From contig NZ_JAJOMA010000008.1 of NCBI RefSeq assembly GCF_021129235.1, positions 62,001 to 126,000 of the forward strand: 64,000 nucleotides of DNA, given 5' to 3'. This DNA is from Kineosporia mesophila (lineage in GTDB: Bacteria > Actinomycetota > Actinomycetes > Actinomycetales > Kineosporiaceae). A program made the translations under genes and the position numbers. The notes beneath the pieces are model-generated. The model was given only the letters and a program-made list of their open reading frames with translations. It did not search any database and was not told where the DNA came from. Below are positions 33,838 through 41,964 of this stretch, one piece after another (within the stretch, counting starts at the first letter, position 1; every line of letters starts with the position of its first letter).

Positions 33838-34164
33838 CCGCACGCCGTCCAGGGCCCTGGTCAGGACGCGCTCGCGTTGCCCGTCGTCGGTGAAAGTGGA
33901 GCCGCTGACGGCGTTGAACAGGCGCCGGACGTCTTCGAAACTGACGTCCGGGCAGGCTTTCCCGGCCTTCTGGGCGTGCTCGGGCAGGGGGCGGCCGGCG
34001 CCGTGCACGATGTCGCGGCACGAGGTGAACATGGCCGATTCGCGGTCGAGGGCCTCGTAGACGGCGCGCTTGATGGTCGCGTGGCCGACGAAACGGCGCA
34101 GCCAGATCGTCAGGGCCTCCCAGGGTTCCAGGCCGGACAGCTCTTCGGCGGTCGCGGCCCACAC
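33838..34164 (-). pseudogene. TetR-family regulator, C-terminal fragment
   Basis: Reading leftward, the frame contains LSGLEPWEALTIWLRRFVGH, AVYEALDRESAMFTSCRD and FEDVRRLFNAVSGSTF, the ligand-domain pattern of an SbtR-like TetR protein. The helix-turn-helix is absent because sequence upstream of about 34164 belongs to a transporter fragment on the other strand. No stop follows in frame, so the 3' end is also damaged. It is clearly a remnant. Confidence 0.7.
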
Positions 34165-34345
34165 CGCCCCCGGCGGGGTGGCCACCGAGTCCGGCTTCAC
34201 CACCGCGTTCGTCCTGATGGCCGCGCTCGCCGCGGTGTCGGTCGGCGCGGCGGTGCTGGTGCCGGCCGCGACCCGGATCGATCGGCGGACCCTGGTGCGC
34301 GCCCCGGCCGGACAGGCCGAGGAGGCGCCGGTGACGGCCAACTGA
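34165..34345 (+). pseudogene. MFS transporter, C-terminal fragment
   Basis: The frame reads ESGFTTAFVLMAALAAVSVG, AAVLVPAATRIDRRTLV and ends in APVTAN. This is the last helix and tail of a drug-efflux MFS (DHA2-like) transporter. All earlier helices are missing. It abuts the TetR fragment head to head, as expected if a deletion removed the 5' ends of a divergent tetR/efflux pair together with their shared promoter. Confidence 0.65.
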
Positions 34346-34397
34346 ACCACAGCGGGACCGGAGCGGACGCGCGTCCCTCATCGGCCGCCGTGCGAGA

Positions 34398-37256
34398 TCA
34401 GGCGTACGCGCCGAAGGACTCGTAACCCCCGGGCTCCTCGGCCGGCAGCTCGGGTTCGGGTTCGGGCTCTTCCGGCGCCGGCCCGGCGACCTCTTCCAGA
34501 TCGTCGATCAGCCGGATGACGTCGGCCACCAGGACCTGCTGGCTGCGTACCAGTTCAGCTGCGATGTCGACGTTCTCGCGCACCTTGCCGACCGTTCCAC
34601 CGACCTTCCCGAAGGTGGACTCGCCGCGCCGGGAGGCCTCGTAGCCGTGGGTGATCTCCAGCCGGACGTCGTCCACCAGGCGGGTGACCTCCATGGCGGC
34701 CTGGCTGGAACGATCGGCCAGGCGCCGGACCTCCTCCACGATCACCGCCAGGCTCTCCTTGGACACCTGGTCGCGGCCCAGCTCGATCGACATGGTGAAG
34801 GCGGCCGCGTTGGACTGCCGCGCGAGATCGGCGAGGAATGTCGAGACCTCGCTGACGTGGTTGGACGTGCGCTGGATCTGGGAGAGCGAGGTCAGGGTGG
34901 CGGGGGCCGAGCTGGCGCCGGACAGGGCCTCGTCGTGGGCCTGGCTGAGCATCACGTCGGAGCGCGTGCAGCGGGCCGCCACCAGGGTGGTGATCTCGGA
35001 GAGCTTCTGCGCGGTCTCGGACATCGCCCGGCTCTTCACCTGGAGGCGGTACTGGAGGCTGACGAAACTGCTGACGTCATAGGAATAATGGACGACGCGC
35101 ACGGGTTTTCCGTCGAGGTCGAGGATCGGGTTGTAGCTGGCCTGGATCCAGACGTCGCGCCCGTAATTGCCCTTGCGATGGAAACGCCCGGAGATCAGCT
35201 CACCCTTGCGCAGGCGCATCCAGAAGTCGCGGTACTCCTCCGAGGTGACGTACTCGCGGGAGCAGAACATGCTGTGCGGCTGCCCCAGCACCTCCTCCGT
35301 CGAGTACCCCATGGTGCGCAGGTAGTTCTCGTTGGCGGCCAGAACCTTGCCGGCGAGGTCGAACTCGGCCACGGCCTGGGCCCGGTCGATCGCCTCGAGC
35401 TTCCCGCCCAGGTCGACGCTGCGGGTCTTCTCCTGGGTGACGTCGACGGCGAACTTGACGATCTTGGTGGGGATCCCGTCGGCGTCCAGCACCGGGCTGT
35501 AGGTGGCGCGGATCCACACCTCGGCCCCGGACTTGGTGACGCGGCGGTACTCGCCCCCGTCGTGCTGGCCCCGCCCGAGACGCTCCCAGAACTGCTGGTA
35601 CTCGGGGCTGCGGGCTTCGTCCGCGCGCACCAGCAGGCTGTGGTGGCGGCCGACGATCTCCTGAGCCTGGTACCCGAGCAGGTCGAGGAAGTTCTGGTTC
35701 GCGCCGAGGACCTTCCCGGACGTGTCGAACTCGATCATCATCTGGGACCGGTTGATCGCCGCCATCTTCCCGGCGAAATCGGCGTTGCGGCTCTTCTCCT
35801 CGGTGACGTCGAGCGCGTACTTGATCACCTTCCAGGGCCGCCCGTCCGGGTCGAGCACCGGGTTGTAGGTGGCCCGCAGCCACACGTCCTCGCCGTAGCG
35901 CGAGCGGCGCCGGAACTCACCGGTGACGAACTCGCCCCGCCGCAGCCGGCGCCAGAACTCCTCGTACTGCACCGGATCCTCGTCCTGGGCCAGGAACATC
36001 CGGTGCTGCCGGCCGACCACGTCGTCCAGCTCGTAACCCATGATCATCAGGAAGTTGTCGTTGGCCGCGAGGACCGTGCCGTCCAGGCCGAACTCGATCA
36101 CGGCCTGGGACAGGTCGATCGCCGCGACCTTGCCCTCGAACTCGGCCGTGCGGTTCTTCTCCGCGGTGATGTCGAGCGCGTACTTGATCACCTTCCAGGG
36201 CCGGCCGTCCGGGTCGAGCACCGGGTTGTAGGTGGCCTGGAGCCAGATGTCGCGCCCGTCGCGCCCGACCCGGTGGAACTCGCCGGAGACGAACTCACCG
36301 GCCCGCAGCCCGGCCCAGAACTCCTGGTAGGCGGCTGACTGGGCGTACTCGGGGTCGACGAAGATGTGGTGGTTGAACCCGACCACCTCGGCGCGGTCGT
36401 AGTCCATGATCGCCAGGAAATTGTCGTTCACGGCCGTGATCGTGCCGTCCAGGGCGAACTCGATCACCGCCTGAGAGCGGTTGATCGCGGCGACCCGGCC
36501 CTCCAGGTCGGTCTGCCGGCGCATCTCCCCGTCGATGACCCGGGCGATCAGCACGACCCGGACGATGCGGCCGTCGGCGCCCGGGATCGGCACGTAGTGC
36601 CCGCGCAGCCAGACCGGTTCACCCTGCCGGTCGCGGCGCCGGAACACCCCGCCCGCGGCCTGGCCGGCGCAGACCCGGTCCCACAGGTCGTGCAGGGCCC
36701 CGCTGTCCGCCTCCTCCGGCGAGCACAGCTGGGTGTGCGGCAGTCCGGTGAGCTCGCCCGCCGCGTACCCGAAGCGTTCCCGGGCCCAGCGGTCGGCGTC
36801 GATGATCTCGCCCGAGGTGGTGAACTCGATCTGCAGGGTGCCCTCGGTGAGCGCCTGGAGCTCGGCCTGCCACTCCGCCATCGCGGCGACCGTCTCGCTG
36901 AGGTCGCGCAGCAGGAGCAGGGTGCGCGGGCCGGTCTCGGCGCGGTGCGACAGCCGCACTGCGCGCACGTCGTCCTCGGTCAGGGTCAGCGCGAGCGGAC
37001 GGTCCTCGGAGGCCCAGCCGGGACGGGGCTGGGCCGCGGGCAGGTTCTCCAGGGAGTGGCCCAGCAGTTCCTCGACGGTCGATCCGGTCAGCGTCTGCGG
37101 TTCGATGCCCAGGGCCTGTGCCGTCTGCCCCGTCATCGAGACGATGCGCTGGGTGTCGGTGTCCACCACGAGCACCAGGAAACCGGACAGCACGGTCTCG
37201 ACACACGCAGCTGACAGCGCGGCCTCGTCCACCTCGAGAACCTCGGATTCGCCCAC
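34398..37256 (-). CDS. Soluble multi-PAS receptor with methyl-accepting-like C-terminus
   Basis: A 952-residue protein with no membrane helix. A degenerate PAS-like head (1-115) and a PAS domain (about 130-245) are followed by four tandem PAS-PAC units of about 121 residues (roughly 250-735), each with a pattern like SQAVIEFALDGTITAVNDNF, FHRVGRDGRDIWLQATYNPV and DGRPWKVIKYA. The last 200 residues are helical with EEVRRLADRSSQAAMEVTR and GYEASRRGESTFGKV, the hairpin style of chemoreceptors, then an acidic Glu/Pro tail. PAS units of this kind often hold flavin or heme, but no single ligand residue is decisive. It starts at GTG and is divergent from the flavin reductase gene. Confidence 0.88.
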   Translation of the reverse strand: MGESEVLEVDEAALSAACVETVLSGFLVLVVDTDTQRIVSMTGQTAQALGIEPQTLTGSTVEELLGHSLENLPAAQPRPGWASEDRPLALTLTEDDVRAVRLSHRAETGPRTLLLLRDLSETVAAMAEWQAELQALTEGTLQIEFTTSGEIIDADRWARERFGYAAGELTGLPHTQLCSPEEADSGALHDLWDRVCAGQAAGGVFRRRDRQGEPVWLRGHYVPIPGADGRIVRVVLIARVIDGEMRRQTDLEGRVAAINRSQAVIEFALDGTITAVNDNFLAIMDYDRAEVVGFNHHIFVDPEYAQSAAYQEFWAGLRAGEFVSGEFHRVGRDGRDIWLQATYNPVLDPDGRPWKVIKYALDITAEKNRTAEFEGKVAAIDLSQAVIEFGLDGTVLAANDNFLMIMGYELDDVVGRQHRMFLAQDEDPVQYEEFWRRLRRGEFVTGEFRRRSRYGEDVWLRATYNPVLDPDGRPWKVIKYALDVTEEKSRNADFAGKMAAINRSQMMIEFDTSGKVLGANQNFLDLLGYQAQEIVGRHHSLLVRADEARSPEYQQFWERLGRGQHDGGEYRRVTKSGAEVWIRATYSPVLDADGIPTKIVKFAVDVTQEKTRSVDLGGKLEAIDRAQAVAEFDLAGKVLAANENYLRTMGYSTEEVLGQPHSMFCSREYVTSEEYRDFWMRLRKGELISGRFHRKGNYGRDVWIQASYNPILDLDGKPVRVVHYSYDVSSFVSLQYRLQVKSRAMSETAQKLSEITTLVAARCTRSDVMLSQAHDEALSGASSAPATLTSLSQIQRTSNHVSEVSTFLADLARQSNAAAFTMSIELGRDQVSKESLAVIVEEVRRLADRSSQAAMEVTRLVDDVRLEITHGYEASRRGESTFGKVGGTVGKVRENVDIAAELVRSQQVLVADVIRLIDDLEEVAGPAPEEPEPEPELPAEEPGGYESFGAYA

Positions 37257-37326
37257 GGAGGGTTCTCTCGACCCCTGAGGTCGTCCGGTTGAGCCGAGGC
37301 GAGCGGTCAGATGATCGCCAGGGCCC

Positions 37327-37357
37327 TTGACCTCAAGCCGAGTTCAGGTCTTAGCGT
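37327..37357 (+). promoter_or_regulatory. MerR/SoxR-type promoter with 19-bp spacer
   Basis: TTGACC (37327-37332) and TAGCGT (37352-37357) are 19 bp apart. The imperfect palindrome GACCTCAA...TTCAGGTC (37329-37350) lies mostly in the spacer. An over-long spacer with a central dyad is the hallmark of promoters activated by MerR-family proteins. It is 30 bp before the flavin reductase ATG. No MerR gene is in the window. Confidence 0.55.
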
Positions 37358-37386
37358 GGGTCGGACGAGTACCTGGAGGCCCGTAA

Positions 37387-37935
37387 ATGACGTTCGTACC
37401 CCCCGATCCGACCGTTCCGCCCGCCGAGTCGCTCAACGAGCGCTTCCGGGCCGGGTTCCGGCTGCACGCCGCCGGTGTGAGTCTCGTGACCTGCGCCACG
37501 CCGGAGGGTCCGGTCGGCCTCACCGCGTCGAGCCTGGCCTCGGTCAGCGCCGTACCGCCCATGCTGTCGTTCTCGGTGGCCCACAAGAGTTCCGCGGGGG
37601 CCGACCTGGTGGCCAGCGAGCGGATCGGGGTGACGATCCTGGGGGAGGACGATGCGCTGGTGGCCGCGGCCTTCGCCCGGCACGGGGCCGAGCGGTTCAC
37701 CCCGGAGCAGGGCTGGGAGGACGGCGACGACGGCCTGCCGGTGCTGAAGACCGCCCCGGCGACCATGTGGGGCCACCCGGTGCACGTGCTGGCGGCGGGA
37801 GAGTCGTGGCTGGTCCTGGTCGAGGTGACGCGGGTGGAGTTCGGGCCGGCGAGCGGGCCGCTGATCTATCACGACCGGGCCTTCCGGTCGCTGCACGAGC
37901 TGCCGATCGTGCTCGAGCGCCCCACCTCTGCTTGA
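37387..37935 (+). CDS. Flavin reductase-like (split-barrel FMN-binding) protein
   Basis: A 182-residue flavin reductase domain protein. It has the family start FRAGFRLHAAGVSLVTCATP, the flavin-contacting GLTASSLASVSAVPPMLSF and VAHKSS, and a C-terminal LIYHDRAFRSL. Such proteins pass electrons from NAD(P)H to FMN/FAD for a partner monooxygenase, or bind flavin as stand-alone reductases. No monooxygenase is adjacent. A MerR-type promoter precedes it, and a closely similar perfect palindrome overlaps its stop codon. Confidence 0.9.
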   Translation: MTFVPPDPTVPPAESLNERFRAGFRLHAAGVSLVTCATPEGPVGLTASSLASVSAVPPMLSFSVAHKSSAGADLVASERIGVTILGEDDALVAAAFARHGAERFTPEQGWEDGDDGLPVLKTAPATMWGHPVHVLAAGESWLVLVEVTRVEFGPASGPLIYHDRAFRSLHELPIVLERPTSA

Positions 37936-37955
37936 CCTCAACCCGGGTTGAGGTC
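37934..37955. promoter_or_regulatory. Perfect 22-bp palindrome at the 3' end of the flavin reductase gene
   Basis: GACCTCAACCC and GGGTTGAGGTC pair without a loop, and the element starts within the stop codon TGA. It is a perfected version of the dyad in the promoter at 37327. TTGACC again precedes it. It may be a second binding site or a short bidirectional terminator between convergent genes. Confidence 0.6.
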
Positions 37956-37965
37956 CTGTCGCCGC

Positions 37966-38958
37966 TCAAGACGCCGGGGACGCCCGGAGCCGGCCCGGGT
38001 CGACACCCAGCGCCTCCACCAGCCGCACGCTGCGGTTACCGGGCTCGCTGATCAGCCGTTCCAGCAGCTCGGCGGTATCGCCCGGCCAGTCCCGGCCCAG
38101 CAGCCTGCGCGGCGGCACCACGTCGTCGCCCAGGCTGCTGTTCGCCATGGCCGTCCGTACCCGGTCGTGGTCCAGGCCGGCGGCCACCAGGGCCCGGGCC
38201 CCCTCGAACGTCTCCGTCGAGTTCCGCATCAGCTGCGGGTAGGCCTGCGCCACGGTGTAGGTCGTCAGGAGCGCCAGCAGCACGTCGTCGGTGCGCGCCC
38301 TGCCGCCGTCGCGGCGCTCGGCGATGTCACCGGCCTCCAGCCGCACCCACAGCACCGCCTGCCCGGAGAAGTTCTGCGGCAGCACCTTCACCAGCTGTGA
38401 CAGCCAGAACTTGCCCAGATCCCGCGGCACGTAACGACGGTGACCGGCCAGGGCGTCGCGGGTGGGACGCAGCGGCGGCGGCATCGGGTCGTCCCGCTCG
38501 GGCACCTCGCCCCGGCGCAGTCCGGCCTCCAGCTCCTCGACGTCGACGGCCAGCTCGGTGAGCACCTGGACCGCACGGCACTCGCGGTCGGCGAGCAGGG
38601 TCAGCAGCAGGTCGACCGGGGTGACCTTGCCGTTCACGGATGCCTGCTCGCGGCAGCGCTCCAGCGCGGCCCGCGCCGCGTCGCTGACGTACACCGCCCG
38701 CCCGGCCAGACTCTCCAGCTCGGGCATCCGGTGGCGGCCGGCCTCGGGTTCGGCGTCGTCCGACCAGGCGGCTCTGCGTACGTGCCACAGCGTGAGGTCG
38801 TACGCCGCCAGGAACTCCTTGATCCGTTTCCGCGAAGCCAGGCCGGCCAGCAGATGCTGGGTGCCGACCCCGTTCATGCCCCCACCCAGGGCGTAGCCCT
38901 GGGAGAGGGCCCGCCGCAGTTCCTGGTCGGCCGGGTAGTCCGTCGCCGGTGTCGTCAT
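37966..38958 (-). CDS. Clp_N-like repeat protein without ATPase domain (paralogue A)
   Basis: A 330-residue, soluble, helical protein built from units that look like the N-terminal domain of ClpA/ClpB/ClpC. The first unit has LRRALSQGYALGGGMNGVGT followed by QHLLAGLA; a second has VYVSDAARAALERC, TPVDLLLTLLADRECRAVQV; a third has RTDDVLLALLTTYTVAQAYP. No Walker motifs are present. Stand-alone Clp_N proteins bind substrates or adaptors for the Clp machinery, but no partner gene is nearby. The same architecture recurs at 44206-45192, so the two are paralogues about 6 kb apart. Confidence 0.7.
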   Translation of the reverse strand: MTTPATDYPADQELRRALSQGYALGGGMNGVGTQHLLAGLASRKRIKEFLAAYDLTLWHVRRAAWSDDAEPEAGRHRMPELESLAGRAVYVSDAARAALERCREQASVNGKVTPVDLLLTLLADRECRAVQVLTELAVDVEELEAGLRRGEVPERDDPMPPPLRPTRDALAGHRRYVPRDLGKFWLSQLVKVLPQNFSGQAVLWVRLEAGDIAERRDGGRARTDDVLLALLTTYTVAQAYPQLMRNSTETFEGARALVAAGLDHDRVRTAMANSSLGDDVVPPRRLLGRDWPGDTAELLERLISEPGNRSVRLVEALGVDPGRLRASPAS

Positions 38959-39123
38959 ACGGACAATCCTGGACGAGGAGGGTGGCCCGGGACGTCGGCC
39001 ACCAGTCGCATCCTGCCGCTTCCCACCGGGTACGACGAAAGTGTTACGGCCAGAGATTCACCCGGCGCACTGGCCCGGGGAAGGGCCGGCCTGTTCCGGG
39101 GAGTGCGTGCCCCGGACGGACGA

Positions 39124-39164
39124 GCGCACCCCCCGTTCGGGTCAGGGCCGACCGGGGGGTGCGC
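39124..39164 (-). terminator. Hairpin terminator after the beta-helix gene
   Basis: GCGCACCCCCCG and CGGGGGGTGCGC are perfect 12-base arms around a 17-base loop. It lies 14 bases past the stop of the minus-strand gene ending at 39178. Confidence 0.7.
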
Positions 39165-39177
39165 GTTCGGGGGAGAG

Positions 39178-41004
39178 CTAGGACATGCTCCCGCAGGAGG
39201 AGGACCGGGTCGACCAGCCCGAGTTGCCGCCCTCGTCGGTGACCGTGAAACCGCTTCCGCAGTCGTAGACCGGCTGGGTGGCGCCGATGTTCGTGGCGGT
39301 CACGTCCTGGAACGAGGCCGAGCCGGAGGCCTGGAGCTGGAGGACGAAGGAGCCGGTGCCGTCGACGGTCACGCCGGAGAAGTTCAGCCCGGTCACGCTG
39401 CTCCCGACCACCTGGATCGCGGCGTAGGAGCTGTCGAGGACCGTGGTGTCCCGGACGTTGATCCGCACGCCGCCGATGCCCTCGTTCAGGCCGTCGAACC
39501 AGAGCGCGCCGATCCCGAACTTCCAGTTGCTGTCCAGGTTCCCGGCCCGGATCAGGGTGTTGCCGCTGAGCTCGAACGTGCCCTGCACCGCGGTCGCGCC
39601 CTGCACGCCGGGGTACCGGTTGCCGACGTGGATACCGCCGCCGTTCACCACCGTGTCGGCCACCACGTTCTTCGTGACGGTGATGTCCTCACCGCCGTAG
39701 ATCGCGATGTTGTTCGCCAGAATCGGTGCCACCACGGTGTTCTGGGTGAAGGTATTGCCGGTGTTGTCGTCGTCCTGGGCCCACATCGCCAGGCCGTCGT
39801 CACCGGTGTTGCGCACGAACGTGTTCTGCACCGTCGAGTTGGTCACGCCCTGGTGGAAGTTCACGCCGTCGGCCGTGGTGTCGAGAATGCGGCTGTTCCT
39901 CAGCGTGAAGTTGTCCATCGGGCCGTCCATCCAGGCGCCGACCTTGGTGTGCTGCATCCAGACGTTGTCCACGACGGAGTCGCTCATCGCGCCGCCGATC
40001 GCCTGCCGGGGCGCGCTGTCGTCGCGGTCGGTGGTCTCGCCGATGATCGCGAGATTCTTCACCGTGACGTTCCGGCTGGGGCCGCCGTCGGCCACGTACT
40101 TGCCGTAGAAGCCGACGTTGTCGCCCGTCAGCACGCTGCGCCAGGGGCCGGCCCCGGTCACGGTGACGTCGTCCACGATCAGGTGGTCGGTGACCTTGAA
40201 CGTGCCCTCGGGGATCCACACCGACCTCCCCTGGGAAGCCCCGTCGTACAGCGCCTTCTGGATCGCGCCGGTGGCGTCGCTGCGACCGGTCGCGTCGGCG
40301 CCGTAGTCCTTGACCACGTCGAGGGCGCCCGCTGGGGACCCAGCCGCCTCGTCCACCATCTCGAAGTCGGCGAGATCGACCGTTAAGGTGGGTGATTCGC
40401 TGATCGAGGTGACGCTCACGCGCACCTTCGAGCCGGCTGGGAGGGTCTTGCCGAAGAGGGTGCGGGCCTCGTCGTAGAAGTGATGAGGGTTCTCGCCCGG
40501 GGTGTCGGTGAACGGGTAGGTGCCGTAGAACCAGCCGTACTTCGAGGTCAGGCCGAGATCGGTGAGTTTCCCGCCGTCGCTCTCCACCGCCACGCGCGCG
40601 TCGCGGCCGGTGCCGGTCGCGTTGTCGGGCAGGCTGTACCGCAGCACCATCGAGTTGGCGGCAGCGGGCAGCGTGAACTCGACGTACTCGCCCACCGCGT
40701 CGAGCGTCACCGCGCGGCGGCCGGAGGCCTCGGAGGGCAGCGTGCCGTAGGTGCGGTCGGGGCCGATGACCGTGCCGTCGGTGGTGGCGTCCTCCGCCTC
40801 GACCTCCTGGAACGGCACCTGCGCGCCGCGTCCGTCGACCCCTACGGGGGAGACGGCGGAAATGGTGGACGTCGTGGTCGCCGCGGTCTCGTCGGTGCTG
40901 TTCCCGGTCTCCTCGGCGGCGGTGGCACTCATCGCGGCGACGCCGGCCGTGAGCAGGCCCGCGGCCGCGACGGCTGTCGCGATCCGGCGATTGATGCTCT
41001 TCAT
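39178..41004 (-). CDS. Secreted right-handed beta-helix glycan-active protein (mycodextranase-like)
   Basis: A 608-residue exported protein. A signal peptide (RRIATAVAAAGLLTAGVAAM) ends at ATAAEE, followed by a Thr/Ser linker. Residues about 60-215 look like a carbohydrate-binding module (QEVEAEDATTDGTVIGPD, GEYVEFTLPAAANSMVLRYS). A pectate-lyase-3 type beta-helix follows, opening DVVKDYGADATGRSDATGAI and continuing through many short repeated strands (NFTLRNSRILDTTADGVNFH, NTFVRNTGDDGLAMWAQDDD). This order matches GH87-type alpha-1,3-glucanases, so fungal or plant wall glucan is a likely substrate; the precise activity is inferred. The 220-bp upstream region is AT-rich. Confidence 0.83.
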   Translation of the reverse strand: MKSINRRIATAVAAAGLLTAGVAAMSATAAEETGNSTDETAATTTSTISAVSPVGVDGRGAQVPFQEVEAEDATTDGTVIGPDRTYGTLPSEASGRRAVTLDAVGEYVEFTLPAAANSMVLRYSLPDNATGTGRDARVAVESDGGKLTDLGLTSKYGWFYGTYPFTDTPGENPHHFYDEARTLFGKTLPAGSKVRVSVTSISESPTLTVDLADFEMVDEAAGSPAGALDVVKDYGADATGRSDATGAIQKALYDGASQGRSVWIPEGTFKVTDHLIVDDVTVTGAGPWRSVLTGDNVGFYGKYVADGGPSRNVTVKNLAIIGETTDRDDSAPRQAIGGAMSDSVVDNVWMQHTKVGAWMDGPMDNFTLRNSRILDTTADGVNFHQGVTNSTVQNTFVRNTGDDGLAMWAQDDDNTGNTFTQNTVVAPILANNIAIYGGEDITVTKNVVADTVVNGGGIHVGNRYPGVQGATAVQGTFELSGNTLIRAGNLDSNWKFGIGALWFDGLNEGIGGVRINVRDTTVLDSSYAAIQVVGSSVTGLNFSGVTVDGTGSFVLQLQASGSASFQDVTATNIGATQPVYDCGSGFTVTDEGGNSGWSTRSSSCGSMS

Positions 41005-41227
41005 GAAGGTAATTCCTTGCGTCAGGATGCTCGGAACTGTACAGATGAATGAAAGTTATTGGCAAGAAAGCATTTTTATGTGCACGAGATTCGCACTGTC
41101 TTGATTTTCGGTTAGCGCGGCGGTTTTTTCTTGAGGGTTATTTAGCTACTGGGTGAAAGTTGCTTTATGGCTGGGTGGGGGTGACGCACCCACTGTGCCC
41201 GGACCGCGATGTGTCTAGGGTCGCGGC
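41005..41227. other. AT-rich intergenic promoter region
   Basis: This stretch between two divergent genes has much lower GC than the rest of the window (for example GAATGAAAGTTATTGGC and TTTTTTCTTGAGGGTT). It must carry promoters for the beta-helix gene and the short amidohydrolase-like gene. I could not pick convincing -35/-10 pairs. Confidence 0.4.
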
Positions 41228-41878
41228 ATGACCGACCTGCTCCTCACCGAGGTGACCGTTCTGACCGTGAGCTCAACCTCGTCCTCCATTCCCGCAGACG
41301 TGAGGGTGACCGACGGGCGCATCGCCGCCGTGGGAGGCGTGCAGCGGCAGCCGACGGCCCGGCCGACCAGAACGACCAGAACGATCGACGGACGGGGTGC
41401 GACCGTGGTGCCCCTGGTGCAGGGGACGCTGGAGCAGTTGGTCCCGGCCGCAGAACGCTTCCGTGACAAGGAGATCGCCGTCGGCAACGAGGCGTGCTTC
41501 GTGGTCGTGGACCGCCCGGTGACGCAGCGGGAAGCTCTGGGTGCCCTCATCGTGCGCCCCGCCGATCTGCGGGCGGTGGTGCTGGACGGTGAGGTGGTGG
41601 TGACCCGTGGGGGAGCCGAGGTGTTCCTGGAGCCGCTGCCGGAGGGGGACGCGCGGCTGGGGATCTGGATCGACCGCACCGGATACCTGCATCAGGAACT
41701 CGACGGGCGGGGCCGGTACGACGAGACCCGGGCCGGGCGGCGGCACGCCTGGGAAGGGCAGTACTGGGTCCGGGGGAACCGGGTCGTCTATCTCGACGAC
41801 ACCGGATTCTGGGCCTTCGGGGAGTTCAGCGACGCGGAACTGCATCACGCCGGTTACGTCATGAGTCTTGGGGAGTAA
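41228..41878 (+). CDS. Amidohydrolase head-and-tail joined to Atu4866-like domain (internal deletion)
   Basis: A 216-residue frame from ATG 41228. Residues 1-65 look like the beta-sandwich entry of a metal-dependent hydrolase (LLLTEVTVLTVSSTSSSIPA, VTDGRIAAVGG, TIDGRGATVVPL). Without the TIM barrel and its metal histidines it passes directly to the usual C-terminal strand set (KEIAVGNEACFVVVDRPVT, LIVRPADLRAVVLDGEVVVT). The last 80 residues match the small Atu4866-type domain (LGIWIDRTGYLHQELDGRGR, RYDETRAGRRHAWEGQYW, VVYLDDTGFWAFGEFSD). About 300 catalytic residues seem to have been removed in frame. The Atu4866 part could still fold and bind its ligand. Confidence 0.65.
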   Translation: MTDLLLTEVTVLTVSSTSSSIPADVRVTDGRIAAVGGVQRQPTARPTRTTRTIDGRGATVVPLVQGTLEQLVPAAERFRDKEIAVGNEACFVVVDRPVTQREALGALIVRPADLRAVVLDGEVVVTRGGAEVFLEPLPEGDARLGIWIDRTGYLHQELDGRGRYDETRAGRRHAWEGQYWVRGNRVVYLDDTGFWAFGEFSDAELHHAGYVMSLGE

Positions 41879-41964
41879 CGACCGGTGAAATAATCGCCCG
41901 GGTGTTCGGCGCACACCATGGTGTTTTCGTGAACCGGCACACCTGTGCTTATCGTGATCCGGAC

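Noticed and set aside
32584-34350. A minus-strand frame of 588 codons from the TetR fragment to the haloperoxidase
   Set aside because: Only residues about 64-171 look like protein. The rest runs through the 52-bp palindrome, a terminator and the antisense of the haloperoxidase, so it was reduced to a TetR fragment.
34647-36338. A plus-strand frame of about 560 codons inside the PAS gene
   Set aside because: Its apparent internal repeats only mirror the PAS duplications on the other strand; it has no start context and no domain.
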